Shown piece after piece: positions 21,567 to 30,015 of a DNA stretch of 64,000 bases (its first letter is position 1; each line of letters begins with the position of its first letter). This stretch comes from Bacillota bacterium (GTDB taxonomy: Bacteria > Bacillota > UBA4882 > UBA8346). The stretch is taken from contig JAEXFN010000011.1 of the NCBI GenBank assembly GCA_023400055.1, positions 1 through 64,000 of the forward strand, read 5' to 3'. The translations under genes were made by a program, and so were the position numbers. The notes beneath the pieces are model-generated. The model was not told where the DNA came from. It made no database searches and worked only from the letters and a program-made list of their open reading frames with translations.

Positions 21567-22577
21567 TTATAAACCGAACAGGTCGCTGAATTTCTTTTTC
21601 TCCTCGTCCCTGGAGTTATACAGGTCGCTCACCGGGTTGGTCAAGACTTTGATCTGGGCGGCCCCTTTCAGGCCGGCCGGCGCCTTGACGTCTTTCCGGA
21701 CCGGGGTGTAGTTCAGCGAGACGGCCAGGTTCTGGCCGTCGACCGACAGCACGAAGTCGACGAACTTGCGGGCTGCAGCCAGATTGGGAGTGTTTTTGAC
21801 GATTCCAATCGGTTCGGTGACCGCGGTCACACCCTCCTGCGGATAGACCAGTTCTACCGGCGAACCTTCTTGCTTGGCCCTGGCCACCATGTAATCGACG
21901 ATCATGCCGTAGGTTTTCTCGCCGGAGGAGATCGCCTTCAGCACCGCGCCGTTGCCTTGGACGATGGTAATGTTGTTTTTCTTCAGCTGATTGTAATAAT
22001 CCCAGCCGAACGATTTTTGACGGACGAAGACGCCCAGGTTGTAGGCTGCCGCGCCGGAGTACAACGGGCTGGGCATGATGGCCTGATTGCGTGCGGCGGC
22101 GCTGGCCAAAGCCTTCCACGAACGGGGCAGGGTCTTGGTGTTTTTGGTGTTAACTCCCAAAACGGTGGCGATGATCTTGGTGCCGGTGTACATATGGTTG
22201 GGATCGATGAATTGGGAACCGATTTTTTTGGTTTCGGGCGAGAGGTAAGCCTCCAGCAGGTTCTGGCGCTTTAAGATCTCAAAGGTGACCACATCGGCCA
22301 CTAACAAGACATCGGCCTGGATCTTGCCGCTTTGGTTCTCGGCCATGATCTTGCTGACCACCTCTTCGGTGCCGGAACGGAAGATATTGACCGGAATGTC
22401 GGGATACTTGGCGGTGAACGCCTTCACCAGGGCCTGGGCATCGGAGTCCGGCTGGGAGGTGTAGAGCAGCAACGGATTCGCTGCGGCAGTGGTGATCAAA
22501 GCGTTGCTGAACGTTACCACCAAAACCAGAATGAACAAGGGAATGAGGCGTTTCAGGGAATTTTTTAGCTGTGACAT
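21567..22577 (-). CDS. ABC transporter substrate-binding protein (FbpA/AfuA/PhnS family)
   Basis: 336 residues. A signal sequence covers about residues 1-33 (RLIPLFILVLVVTFSNALITTAAA). LLLYTSQPDSDAQALVKAF, VNIFRSGTEEVVSKI and ADVLLVADVVTFE are family hallmarks of the type 2 binding proteins for ferric iron, hexose phosphates or phosphonates. AAAGGAG precedes the ATG. The TIM-barrel sugar-isomerase-like gene upstream in the operon argues for a sugar phosphate or phosphonate rather than iron, but this is inference. Confidence 0.87.
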   Translation of the reverse strand: MSQLKNSLKRLIPLFILVLVVTFSNALITTAAANPLLLYTSQPDSDAQALVKAFTAKYPDIPVNIFRSGTEEVVSKIMAENQSGKIQADVLLVADVVTFEILKRQNLLEAYLSPETKKIGSQFIDPNHMYTGTKIIATVLGVNTKNTKTLPRSWKALASAAARNQAIMPSPLYSGAAAYNLGVFVRQKSFGWDYYNQLKKNNITIVQGNGAVLKAISSGEKTYGMIVDYMVARAKQEGSPVELVYPQEGVTAVTEPIGIVKNTPNLAAARKFVDFVLSVDGQNLAVSLNYTPVRKDVKAPAGLKGAAQIKVLTNPVSDLYNSRDEEKKKFSDLFGL

Positions 22578-22625
22578 GGGAGATGCTCCTTTTCAAAAAT
22601 TTATGGCTGCGGTCCGCGTTTCAGG

Positions 22626-23456
22626 CTACCCGGCGTTATCAGCGGCGGAATTCACCTCCTCCAACGATGCTGGCGGCCGGGAATCAGCCCGGATGAACTC
22701 CAGATGGGCATGGATCAGGGAATGCTCCGGGCTGGAATCGAAACCTTCGAGGACGATCGGAATGCCGGTGGCCAGCGCTTCCTTTAGCAAACGGCGGCAA
22801 TCGAACATGCCGCTGCCCGGCGGAAGATGGTACGCGGCGGGGGAACGGTCGCTGAAGTGAATCTTATTGATCCGTTGCAGCGTCGCCAAATAAGGCTGAA
22901 AATCGTTTTCGCACCGGAGATGGGCCACATCCAGCGTGGTTTTCACGGTGGGGGGCAACTTGGCCAACAGCGCGTTCAGCGCGGCCGGCTCGGTGATTAA
23001 TTCACCCTTGATCGGTTCCATCAGTTCGATGGAGAGGGTCACCCCGAGCGAATCCGCTTGTTCCGCCAGGGATAGGAACGCTTGCGTCATGATTTGGTGG
23101 TGCAGCGGATGCCATGGCTGAGGCAGGGTGGCCCGGCCCGGGTGGACGGTCAGATCGGCGGCCTGCAGTTCGGCGGCAATCTCGATCGCCTTGCGGATCT
23201 CTTGTAACGATTGGTGACGGATATTCTCATTTAAAGCGCAGAGATTCAGGTCCCAACTGGGAGCGTGGAGCGTCAGGCGCAGGCCGTGGGCTTTCACGGC
23301 GGCGGCAAGCTTCGGCAACGGCGTGTCATAAAAGCGGATATGCTCCACCCATACCTCGATCCCGGAGAAACCGAATTCGGCGGCCAGGGCCGCCGCCCGA
23401 TCGACGGGATGATTCCAGAGCATCGGCGAATTGATGGCTAAATTAAGTCTCGGCAT
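22626..23456 (-). CDS. Sugar phosphate isomerase/epimerase (TIM barrel)
   Basis: 276-residue AP-endonuclease-2/xylose-isomerase-like barrel. Metal ligands are visible as Glu in LSIELMEP, Asp in TTLDVAH, His in KIHFSD and Glu in VLEGFD, with HPG in the strand before. First gene of the operon with the ABC importer, 48 nt ahead of the binding protein. It may process the imported compound. Exact reaction unknown. Confidence 0.85.
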   Translation of the reverse strand: MPRLNLAINSPMLWNHPVDRAAALAAEFGFSGIEVWVEHIRFYDTPLPKLAAAVKAHGLRLTLHAPSWDLNLCALNENIRHQSLQEIRKAIEIAAELQAADLTVHPGRATLPQPWHPLHHQIMTQAFLSLAEQADSLGVTLSIELMEPIKGELITEPAALNALLAKLPPTVKTTLDVAHLRCENDFQPYLATLQRINKIHFSDRSPAAYHLPPGSGMFDCRRLLKEALATGIPIVLEGFDSSPEHSLIHAHLEFIRADSRPPASLEEVNSAADNAG

Positions 23457-23687
23457 GCTTCGGTAACGCTTTCTATAAAATTAAGAACATAAATAACCGA
23501 CAGTTTTAAGTGTAGGGTTTCCGGATTAAACCATCGTTTTGTGGAAATTAAGCCGAGATTTAATTCTGGATAGGGCTGTTTTAAAAGGGTGGTCCCATAA
23601 TCTGGGAGAAAGCAGGGAAGGCGCGTCTTTCAGAAGCGCGGGCGGCGGGGAGCCGCCCGGGATGGCGGTCGCTCTCAAAAGTTTCCC

Positions 23688-23715
23688 AAAAAAAGCCGCG
23701 GTTTGATAGCGCGGC
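23688..23715 (-). terminator. Intrinsic terminator of the serine hydrolase gene
   Basis: Read on the minus strand, GCCGC and GCGGC pair around a short loop and are followed by seven T. It lies 10 bp after the stop codon of the serine hydrolase gene. Confidence 0.7.
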
Positions 23716-23725
23716 CGAAGCAGGA

Positions 23726-24856
23726 TTAGGATATGAAGTCGAACGTCAACGGATCGAGGTCTTTGCCTTCATCGAGGATGTAATCGTTGACGATCTTGAT
23801 GCTTAACTTCTCGGCCAGCTTCATGCCGGTGTTGCCGTTGGTCATGATGATGACGCCGGTTTTGCTCTCCTTATCGGTGATCATCATGTTGCAGAAATAG
23901 TAGTTATTGCCCCAGTGCCAGTAGAAATCGCCGTTGGGCGACTTGAGGAGTCCGATCCCCAAGCCCCAGTAGATATCGTTCTGCCATTTTACCGAGGGGG
24001 TCAGCATCTGGGCGACCGTCTCCGGTTTGAGCAGCCGGGGATGGCAGATCTCGATATTGAACTTGGCCATGTCGGTAGGGGTGGTCAGCAGGCTGTAAGC
24101 GGCATTGACCTCCATCTTGGCGGGCGCGAAAGGCTTCCCCGCCTCATGGCCGGTGGCCATCCGCCGGACCAGCTTCTTTTTGAAAACGAACGAGCTGGAG
24201 CGCATGCCGAGCGGCCGGATGATGGTGCGATCCATGAATCTGGCGAACGGCATGCCGGTCACATCCTCGATCACTTGCTGCAGATACCGGAAACCGGCGC
24301 CGGAATACGAGAATAAGCCCCCCGGAGTAAAATAGACCTTGCGGTCATTGCCGTCGGAATCGTTGGACATTCCCGAGGTGTGATTGAGGATCATCCGCAG
24401 GGTGATCTGGTCGGCATACTTGGGATCGGGCAGATACGGCCGTTTCAGGTAGCGGTCGAGCGGCTGATCCAGTGCGAGCTTCCCTTTTTCCACCAATATC
24501 AGGGCGGCGTAGGCCGTCAATGTCTTGCTGAAGGAGGCGGCTTCGAAAACCGTATCCCGCCGCACCGGTTCGCCGGTGGCGGAATTCTTGACGCCAAAGG
24601 CCTTGCTGTAGACGATTTTGTCGTCTTTAAAGAACACCAGCGACAGGCCGGGAACCAATTGTTTCTCCATTTCGGCGGCGATGTAAGGTTCCAAAACCGT
24701 GTAGTCGTCTTCGTCCCCGTCGCCGCTTCCGTTTCCGCCGTCGTCCGCCAGATTGGTCCATACCGGCCTCAGACAGATCAGACCCGTCAGCAGTATCAGG
24801 ATGAGGAGTAAATTCAGCGGCCTTTTAAGGATAATTCGTTTTCTGAGTTGGGGCAT
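23726..24856 (-). CDS. Serine hydrolase, beta-lactamase class C/PBP-like
   Basis: About 376 residues with an N-terminal membrane anchor or signal (LNLLLILILLTGLICLRPVW) and an acidic linker rich in Asp and Gly. The catalytic SxxK is SFSK within FEAASFSKTLTAYAALILVEKGKLALD. The Tyr motif is FSYSGAGFRYLQQ and the third motif HWGNN. Extracytoplasmic peptidase or esterase of the AmpC/DD-peptidase family; likely cell-wall or secreted ester substrate, not shown to give drug resistance. ATG 24856 is preferred over GTG 24865, which lies too close to AGGA. Confidence 0.88.
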   Translation of the reverse strand: MPQLRKRIILKRPLNLLLILILLTGLICLRPVWTNLADDGGNGSGDGDEDDYTVLEPYIAAEMEKQLVPGLSLVFFKDDKIVYSKAFGVKNSATGEPVRRDTVFEAASFSKTLTAYAALILVEKGKLALDQPLDRYLKRPYLPDPKYADQITLRMILNHTSGMSNDSDGNDRKVYFTPGGLFSYSGAGFRYLQQVIEDVTGMPFARFMDRTIIRPLGMRSSSFVFKKKLVRRMATGHEAGKPFAPAKMEVNAAYSLLTTPTDMAKFNIEICHPRLLKPETVAQMLTPSVKWQNDIYWGLGIGLLKSPNGDFYWHWGNNYYFCNMMITDKESKTGVIIMTNGNTGMKLAEKLSIKIVNDYILDEGKDLDPLTFDFIS

Positions 24857-25193
24857 AGTAAACACGATCCTATGGTCAGTTGATGGAGTATCGCGGTCGC
24901 GATTCTCGATTGGAATTTGGCTGGCTAATTGCGACCTATTTCATGAGACGCATCCGATGGCCAAAAGGTTCAAATGTTTAAAGCCTTGATCAAATACGGA
25001 CGATGCCCGGCAGAATGTTGGCTTTGGTGAGAGCGGCTGGCTCATCCGGGACTCGGGCTTGCCCCGACGTTGCGGCGCCGGGTTCCGGGATCGGCCATTG
25101 GCACACTTTGGCCGGTGATTCATTATAATAGATCAAAAGCGTGGCGCGGATTCTAAAGCGAATCATCCGGCTACGGCAATCATCCATATTAAA
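24857..25193. other. Intergenic gap before the first fluoride riboswitch
   Basis: 337 bp with no gene. TATAAT at 25124-25129 is a possible -10 box, but its best -35 (TTGGCA at 25098) is 20 bp away, so the promoter of the riboswitch transcript is unclear. Confidence 0.4.
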
Positions 25194-25265
25194 GTGCGAT
25201 GGAGCTCGCACCGGATGCCCAAAGGCTAATGGCTCCTACCTTTCCAAGGTGGGAGCCATTTTTTG
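25194..25265 (+). promoter_or_regulatory. Fluoride riboswitch 1 with terminator (crcB motif)
   Basis: GTGCGATGGAGCTCGCAC forms P1 with the conserved GATGG, and GGCTAATGGCTCCTACC supplies the 3' half. GGAGC pairs with GCTCC as the pseudoknot. TGGCTCC is shared with a terminator stem (TGGCTCC/GGAGCCA plus six T), so fluoride binding and termination exclude each other. It precedes the CotS-like kinase gene by about 40 nt. Confidence 0.93.
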
Positions 25266-25303
25266 TTTTCGCAAGGGTCCTTATAGCTGAAGGAGGGAAG
25301 CGG

Positions 25304-26311
25304 ATGACGGACGCCAGTGGCTTTGATTTACAGCGGCTCTTGGATCATTGGGGATTAACCGTAGATCACTGGGAAAAGGTCGGCGACGTCTATAAAGTTG
25401 ATACCGATCAGGGGGTCAAAAATCTGAAGGTTTCAGTGAATGCCCCGGCCCGTTTATTATTCGTGGGGCACGCGCTGCGCCACTTGCACGCCGCGGGCTT
25501 CGACCCAATGAAACCGCTGCTCCCCACCACAAACGGTGCGGACTATGTCGGCGCAGGCCGGTTCGCTTACAGCCTGTTCGACTGGATCCCCGGCCGGCAA
25601 TGCGATTTCCAAAACGAGGCGGAATTGATCGGCTGCGCCGCAACATTGGCCGAATTCCACCGCAAATCGGGCGGTTTCACGCCGCCGCCCAACTCGAACG
25701 CCCAGAACGAGCTGGGAAAATGCTTGAAACGTTTCGAAAAAGGCTACCGGGAGCTTCGGCAATTCAAGGAGCTGGCCGTTTCCAGGCCGCAGGATCGCTT
25801 CGCCCGGCTGTATTTGGAACATAGCGACCTTTTTCTGGCCATGGCCGAAAGAGCCATTGCCAAGTTGCGGCGGAGCCCCTATCCGGATCTGGTGCGAGAG
25901 GCCAAAGCCGCCAAAACCTTTTGCCACGGTGATCCGGCGGCCCGCAATTTTATCGTGGCCCCCGACCGGCGGATATGGATCATCGACTTCGACAACTGCC
26001 GGCTCGATCTGCCCCTCATCGACCTGGTCCGAATGACTCGCCGGGTCCTGAAGAAATGCCACTGGCGCTACCGAACCGCCCAAAGATTGATCGCTGCCTA
26101 TCACGCGGTTCGCCCGCTCAGTGACGCCGAAATCGAAGTCATGAAAGCCGTTTTCGATTTTCCGCAGAAATTTTGGCGGCTGGCGGTCCGGCATTTCCAT
26201 CATCACCGTCAGTATCCGGCGGATAAACTAGGGCATCATTTTCAGCAGTATCTCGCCGAGGAAGCGGATCTCGCCGCTTTTCAAGCCGAGTTCGCAGATT
26301 ATTCCATCTGA
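25304..26311 (+). CDS. CotS-like aminoglycoside-phosphotransferase-fold kinase, fluoride-controlled
   Basis: 335 residues of the CotS/YutH spore-coat-associated group of APH-fold proteins. The nucleotide lobe has VYKVDTDQGVKNLKVS. The catalytic lobe has FCHGDPAARNFIV (Brenner-type HGD...N) and IIDFDNCRLDLPLIDLVRM (metal-binding DFD), followed by HWRYRTAQRLIAAYHAV as in CotS. ATG 25304 follows AAGGAGGGAAGCGG; a longer frame begins inside the riboswitch and is excluded. The catalytic residues look intact. Why a CotS-like kinase should respond to fluoride is not known. It may act on a small metabolite rather than in the spore coat. Confidence 0.82.
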   Translation: MTDASGFDLQRLLDHWGLTVDHWEKVGDVYKVDTDQGVKNLKVSVNAPARLLFVGHALRHLHAAGFDPMKPLLPTTNGADYVGAGRFAYSLFDWIPGRQCDFQNEAELIGCAATLAEFHRKSGGFTPPPNSNAQNELGKCLKRFEKGYRELRQFKELAVSRPQDRFARLYLEHSDLFLAMAERAIAKLRRSPYPDLVREAKAAKTFCHGDPAARNFIVAPDRRIWIIDFDNCRLDLPLIDLVRMTRRVLKKCHWRYRTAQRLIAAYHAVRPLSDAEIEVMKAVFDFPQKFWRLAVRHFHHHRQYPADKLGHHFQQYLAEEADLAAFQAEFADYSI

Positions 26312-26395
26312 TTCGTTGCCGGCGCGGGGAAGCGGGGAGGCGAATCCGGGCAACAGGGTCGAATGGTAAGGAAGCAAGGACGATCCGCTGGGAAA

Positions 26396-26584
26396 CTTGC
26401 CCGGGGCTTGGGACAGATCGCCCAACGTCTGGGAAGGTTCTCCCAAGGCTTGGGGAACCTTTCCCAAGGCCCGGGAATGCTTGCCCAAACCTTGGGCATC
26501 CTGGCCCAACCTTTGGGACAGCTTTCCCGAGCCTTGGGAGAGTCTGCCCAAAGGTCGGGCATGGTTTCCCAAGCCTTGAGCGAG
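26396..26584 (+). repeat. 21-bp period array, CCCAAG-N-CTTGGG family (9 units)
   Basis: Nine exact 21-bp units, each centred on a near-perfect 13-bp palindrome CCCAAGNCTTGGG separated by 8 variable bases. A partial unit precedes the first. The array occupies most of the 636-bp gap between the kinase gene and riboswitch 2; after it I see only a promoter-like TATAAT at 26832. The frames through it (heptads like GLGNLSQ) are by-products of the period. Confidence 0.9.
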
Positions 26585-26857
26585 AAAGAAACGGCGGATT
26601 TCATTGCGGATGTTTGGTCGATGAAGTCCGGCGAATCGTATCGTATTCTTTCAACGTAATTTTTTTTATAAGGATCGGAGAAAAAATGGGATCACGGATG
26701 AAACGGATTAAGGGATTCCACGGATTGAAACCAAAAGAAAGGGACGGTTCTTCCGTGAAATCCTTGAATCAGACGCAGCCGATCGGATCCGGCGTTTCAA
26801 AAAAAACATGGCAATATTCAGCGCGGGGTGATATAATACGATTAATATTATAACAAT

Positions 26858-26928
26858 GGTGATGGGGTTCACCTGTTAAAAGCCAATGAGCTAATGACTC
26901 CTATGAATCGGGAGGCATTAGCTTTTTT
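26858..26928 (+). promoter_or_regulatory. Fluoride riboswitch 2 with terminator
   Basis: GGTGATGGGGTTCACC (P1 and pseudoknot 5' strand) and GAGCTAATGACTCCTAT (3' strand). The terminator is AGCTAATG-CTCC paired with GGAG-CATTAGCT and six T, overlapping the aptamer. TATAAT at 26832-26837 is the probable -10 box. The carbamoyltransferase start codon follows 20 nt after the T-run. Confidence 0.95.
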
Positions 26929-26947
26929 ATTGGTGGGAGGAATTGCT

Positions 26948-27865
26948 ATGTCCATCAGGCATATGCTCAATTTCAAAGACTGGTCGGGGCGGGAGCTCTC
27001 TGATTTGCTGGAATTGGCGATCGCGGTAAAGCAAAATCCCAAGGCCTATTGGCGATCGCTCGATCATCTCAGCTTGGGAATGATCTTTCAAAAAACTTCC
27101 ACCCGCACCCGCGTCTCGCACGAAGTGGCAATGACCCAACTGGGCGGCCATGCGGTTTATCTGGATTGGCGCAGCACCAATCTGGTGATGGCGGAGTTGA
27201 AGGATGAGACCCGTTATCTGACCCGCAATGTCGACGGCCTGCTGGCCCGGGTGCTCGATTTCGCGCAATTGCAAGAGATGGCCGATTATGCGCGGGTCCC
27301 GGTGGTGAACGGCTGCGATAACAAATACCACCCCACTCAGGCTTTGGCCGATTTTCTGACCATCCTGGAACATAAGGGACGGCTGGATGGCATTCATCTG
27401 GTCTATGTGGGCGTCCATAATAACGTCGCCAACTCATTGGTGGAAGGCGGCATCAAGCTGGGGATGAAAATTACCGCGGTCACGCCGGAGTTCAACGAGG
27501 CCAGCCGGGACCAGGAACTGCTGGACACGGCCGCCCGGACCGGACTTTTTCACCAGACGACCGCGCTGGAAGCGGCGCTGGACACGGCGGACGTGGTTTA
27601 TACCGATACCTGGGTGGATATGGAGTCTTTTCTCGATCCGCAGTTCGAGCCGGAAAAACAGCGCCGCATCGCCGTCATGGCTCCCTATCAACTGAATGAA
27701 AAATGCTTGAAGGGCCGGGAGCTTCTGATCATGCACGACATGCCGATCCACGTCGGGTACGAAATCGATCGCTGGGCGATTGAACAACCCCAGTCCATCA
27801 TCTTCGATCAGGCCGAAAACCGGTTGCATGCCGAGAAGGCCATCCTGTTGAAGCTGTTGGGGTAG
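26948..27865 (+). CDS. Ornithine/aspartate carbamoyltransferase family protein, divergent active site
   Basis: 305 residues. The carbamoyl-phosphate site is intact: STRTR at Ser51 in FQKTSTRTRVSHE, the Arg in LLARVLDF, and HPTQ at His128 in YHPTQALAD. The second-substrate half differs from ornithine carbamoyltransferase: the SMG loop reads DTWVDME, and the HCLP motif reads HDMP (His263). So carbamoyl transfer is likely, but the acceptor is probably not ornithine. GGGAGG 8 nt before ATG 26948 sets the start. It follows a fluoride riboswitch directly, with no arginine genes around it. Confidence 0.85.
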   Translation: MSIRHMLNFKDWSGRELSDLLELAIAVKQNPKAYWRSLDHLSLGMIFQKTSTRTRVSHEVAMTQLGGHAVYLDWRSTNLVMAELKDETRYLTRNVDGLLARVLDFAQLQEMADYARVPVVNGCDNKYHPTQALADFLTILEHKGRLDGIHLVYVGVHNNVANSLVEGGIKLGMKITAVTPEFNEASRDQELLDTAARTGLFHQTTALEAALDTADVVYTDTWVDMESFLDPQFEPEKQRRIAVMAPYQLNEKCLKGRELLIMHDMPIHVGYEIDRWAIEQPQSIIFDQAENRLHAEKAILLKLLG

Positions 27866-27958
27866 GGAGCCCGGCCGGCAGCTTTCCGGCGCAAGCGGCC
27901 GGGATGGCCTGCCGGGAAATATCGCCCGGGATGGATCATGCCAAAACTAAATATTTAG

Positions 27959-28026
27959 GGTGATGGGGTTCACCGACAAATGCGCAGAAGCTAATGACTC
28001 CTATGACGGGGACATTAGCTTTTTTT
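27959..28026 (+). promoter_or_regulatory. Fluoride riboswitch 3 with terminator
   Basis: GGTGATGGGGTTCACC and GAAGCTAATGACTCCTAT form the aptamer. AGCTAATG and CATTAGCT with six T form the terminator. It lies 93 nt after the carbamoyltransferase gene on the same strand, with no strong promoter visible between, so readthrough from riboswitch 2 may feed it. It controls the MFS-MutS-dynamin unit. Confidence 0.95.
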
Positions 28027-28041
28027 ATTTATCATTTCTAT

Positions 28042-28190
28042 ATAAGTTGAAATAAATTTTTGGAATAAGCTTTTCCATCCGTAAGGCATGGCTGGAAAAG
28101 GACAAAGCGCGGTATTTATTTCAACTTATGAATCAAGGAAATAGGTTGCAATGATCTTGAAGGTATTAAAACTGATTGCAACATATATAG
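28042..28190 (+). promoter_or_regulatory. Unassigned structured leader element, copy 1
   Basis: 149 nt between riboswitch 3 and the MFS start codon. Perfect 16-bp outer stem (28042-28057 with 28114-28129), a conserved core CCATCCGTAAGGCATGG at 28075-28091, then a second hairpin TTGCAAT/ATTGCAA (28146-28181). It matches the element at 38482-38630 along its full length; the differences mostly lie in loops or keep pairing. No T-run follows, so control would not be by simple termination. Class unknown; a cation-sensing riboswitch is one idea, a small inverted-repeat element another. Confidence 0.75.
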
Positions 28191-28218
28191 CCATTCCGGC
28201 GCGAGGGGATGAAGAGTC

Positions 28219-29400
28219 ATGGCATCAGAATCGTTATCCGCCAAATCACGGGCCTTCAAGTTTGTCCTGCTGATCGGGATCATGAGTTTCTTTGCGGACT
28301 TTACCTACGAGGGTTCGCGGGGAATCATCGGGCCGTACCTGTCCTGGCTGGGAGCCAGTGCGTTGACGGTCGCCCTGGTGACCGGATTCGGGGAATTCCT
28401 GGGCTATGCCTGGCGTCTCGTCGCGGGAAGCCTGGCGGATAAGACCGGCAAATTTTGGCCGATTACCATTTTCGGCTATATCGTCCAGATGGCGGCCGTG
28501 CCGTTACTGGCGCTGGCGGGGAGCTGGCCGGTGGCGGCGGTACTGATCATCCTGGAGCGCTTTGGCCGGGCGACCCGCAACCCGCCGCGGGATGTGATGC
28601 TTTCCCACGCCGCCAAGGAGATGGGATACGGCTGGGCCTTTGGCGTGCATGAAGCGCTGGACCAATTCGGAGCCCTGTTCGGCCCGCTGGCCGCGGCCGG
28701 GATCCTCGCCTGGCGCGGCGATTACCGGTTCGCCCTGGCCATGCTGCTCATCCCGGCGCTGGTGATGCTGTCGTTGCTGGCCGTAGCCCGCTGGACCTAT
28801 CCCCGGCCGGAGGAGCTGGACAGCGCGCCCCAAAATATTGCGGCCGAGGGGCTGCCGCGGGTATTCTGGCTTTATCTGGCCGGTGCGGTGCTGGTCGCCG
28901 TCGGATTTGCCGATTTCCCCTTCATGGCCTATCATTTCCAGAAGCTGTCCATCGCCTCCCCCACCGTGATTTCGGTCTTCTACGCAGTGGCGATGGGCGT
29001 CAGCGGGATCGGTTCCCTGCTCTTTGGCCGGCTGTTTGACCGGTTCGGCATCATCATCTTGGTCCCCTTGACGATCCTTTCCGCCTGCTTCGCGCCCTTG
29101 GTATTCCTGGGCGGCTTTTGGCCGGCGTTCGCCGGGATCGCCCTTTGGGGCCTGGGCATGGGGGTCCACGAGTCGATCATCCCCGCCGCGGTGGCCACGA
29201 TGGTGCCGGTCCGGCGGCGCGCTTCGGCCTATGGCCTCTTTACGGCCGGTTACGGGATCGCCTGGTTCTTGGGGAGCGCCCTGATGGGCGTCTTGTATGG
29301 CGTATCGCTGCCCTTGTTAATCGCTTTTAGCCTGATCGCCGAGTTGGCCGCCATCCCGCTGTTTTTCCTGGTAAGACGGCGGATGGATTCCCGGAGTTGA
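28219..29400 (+). CDS. MFS transporter, fluoride-controlled
   Basis: 393 residues with 12 predicted helices. FADFTYEGSRGIIGPYLSWLGAS opens the first helix, GYAWRLVAGSLADKTGKFW is motif A, and LERFGRATRNPPRDVMLSHAAKEMGYGWAFGVHEALDQFGALFGP marks a group of uncharacterised MFS proteins. The double leader (fluoride riboswitch, then the unassigned element) suggests export or exchange of an ion or fluorinated compound, but this is inference. First gene of a plus-strand operon running to 35018. Confidence 0.88.
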   Translation: MASESLSAKSRAFKFVLLIGIMSFFADFTYEGSRGIIGPYLSWLGASALTVALVTGFGEFLGYAWRLVAGSLADKTGKFWPITIFGYIVQMAAVPLLALAGSWPVAAVLIILERFGRATRNPPRDVMLSHAAKEMGYGWAFGVHEALDQFGALFGPLAAAGILAWRGDYRFALAMLLIPALVMLSLLAVARWTYPRPEELDSAPQNIAAEGLPRVFWLYLAGAVLVAVGFADFPFMAYHFQKLSIASPTVISVFYAVAMGVSGIGSLLFGRLFDRFGIIILVPLTILSACFAPLVFLGGFWPAFAGIALWGLGMGVHESIIPAAVATMVPVRRRASAYGLFTAGYGIAWFLGSALMGVLYGVSLPLLIAFSLIAELAAIPLFFLVRRRMDSRS

Positions 29401-29459
29401 CGAACCGATAAGCAGAACGAAGCGAAATTTAGCGCAATTCATTCGGAGGAGAGATCATC

Positions 29460-29681
29460 ATGAATGCTTGGATTCGGATCGATCGGGGCATTTATCGGTT
29501 GTTTAATATCGAAGCGCATCCGGATAAAAACCAGATCATTTTCCGCTACTTGCTGGAGATGGACAGATATGCCTGCGGCTATGTTGAAATCGATTCCCAA
29601 CGCATCGATGCAACGATGGAATATATTGTCGCTTGTATCGAAACCGGCAAAGTCATCGATTTGCGACCCGGCAGTTCTTGA
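29460..29681 (+). CDS. Small hypothetical protein in the fluoride operon
   Basis: 73 residues, preceded by GGAGGAGAGATCATC and placed between the MFS and MutS-like genes on the same strand. It has no membrane segment. Mixed alpha/beta content with an Asp/Glu-rich middle (FRYLLEMDRYACGYVEIDSQRID) that could be a small ferredoxin-like fold. I do not recognise the family. Supported by the strong ribosome site and operon position. Confidence 0.6.
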   Translation: MNAWIRIDRGIYRLFNIEAHPDKNQIIFRYLLEMDRYACGYVEIDSQRIDATMEYIVACIETGKVIDLRPGSS

Positions 29682-29865
29682 AAAAATGATGCCAAAACTC
29701 GTTATTTTTTCTTAACGCTTTGCCGAATGACGAGATGGTTGGAGTCCCGCACCGCCGCGGCCGCGCCGCTTATCCGACGCTGGTCTTGGCCGAACGCACC
29801 GTTTGATTTGGGCATATTCGACAGCTCAATGAGATTAGAATTATCGATTGAAATTGAGGTGTTTG

Positions 29866-29946
29866 ATGAATATGGAAGCCTGGGTTGTTTTCGGAATATT
29901 TGTCGTTATCGTACTGCTGCTATGGTTGCTCAAAGTGCAATCGTGA
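29866..29946 (+). CDS. 26-residue single-pass membrane microprotein (candidate)
   Basis: The frame encodes MNMEAWVVFGIF, then VVIVLLLWLLKVQS: one hydrophobic helix with a short charged end, preceded by TTGAGGTG about 7 nt ahead of ATG. It lies between the 73-residue protein and the first MutS-like gene, in the operon direction. The rest of this 330-bp stretch shows no other gene. Microproteins of this shape often bind transporters, but nothing here proves expression. Confidence 0.4.
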   Translation: MNMEAWVVFGIFVVIVLLLWLLKVQS

Positions 29947-30015
29947 ATCCGGTCATTTCCAGTTGTCGGGCGGACCGCCCCAATGATTGCTGCATGATCG
30001 AGGAGGTATTTTTTC

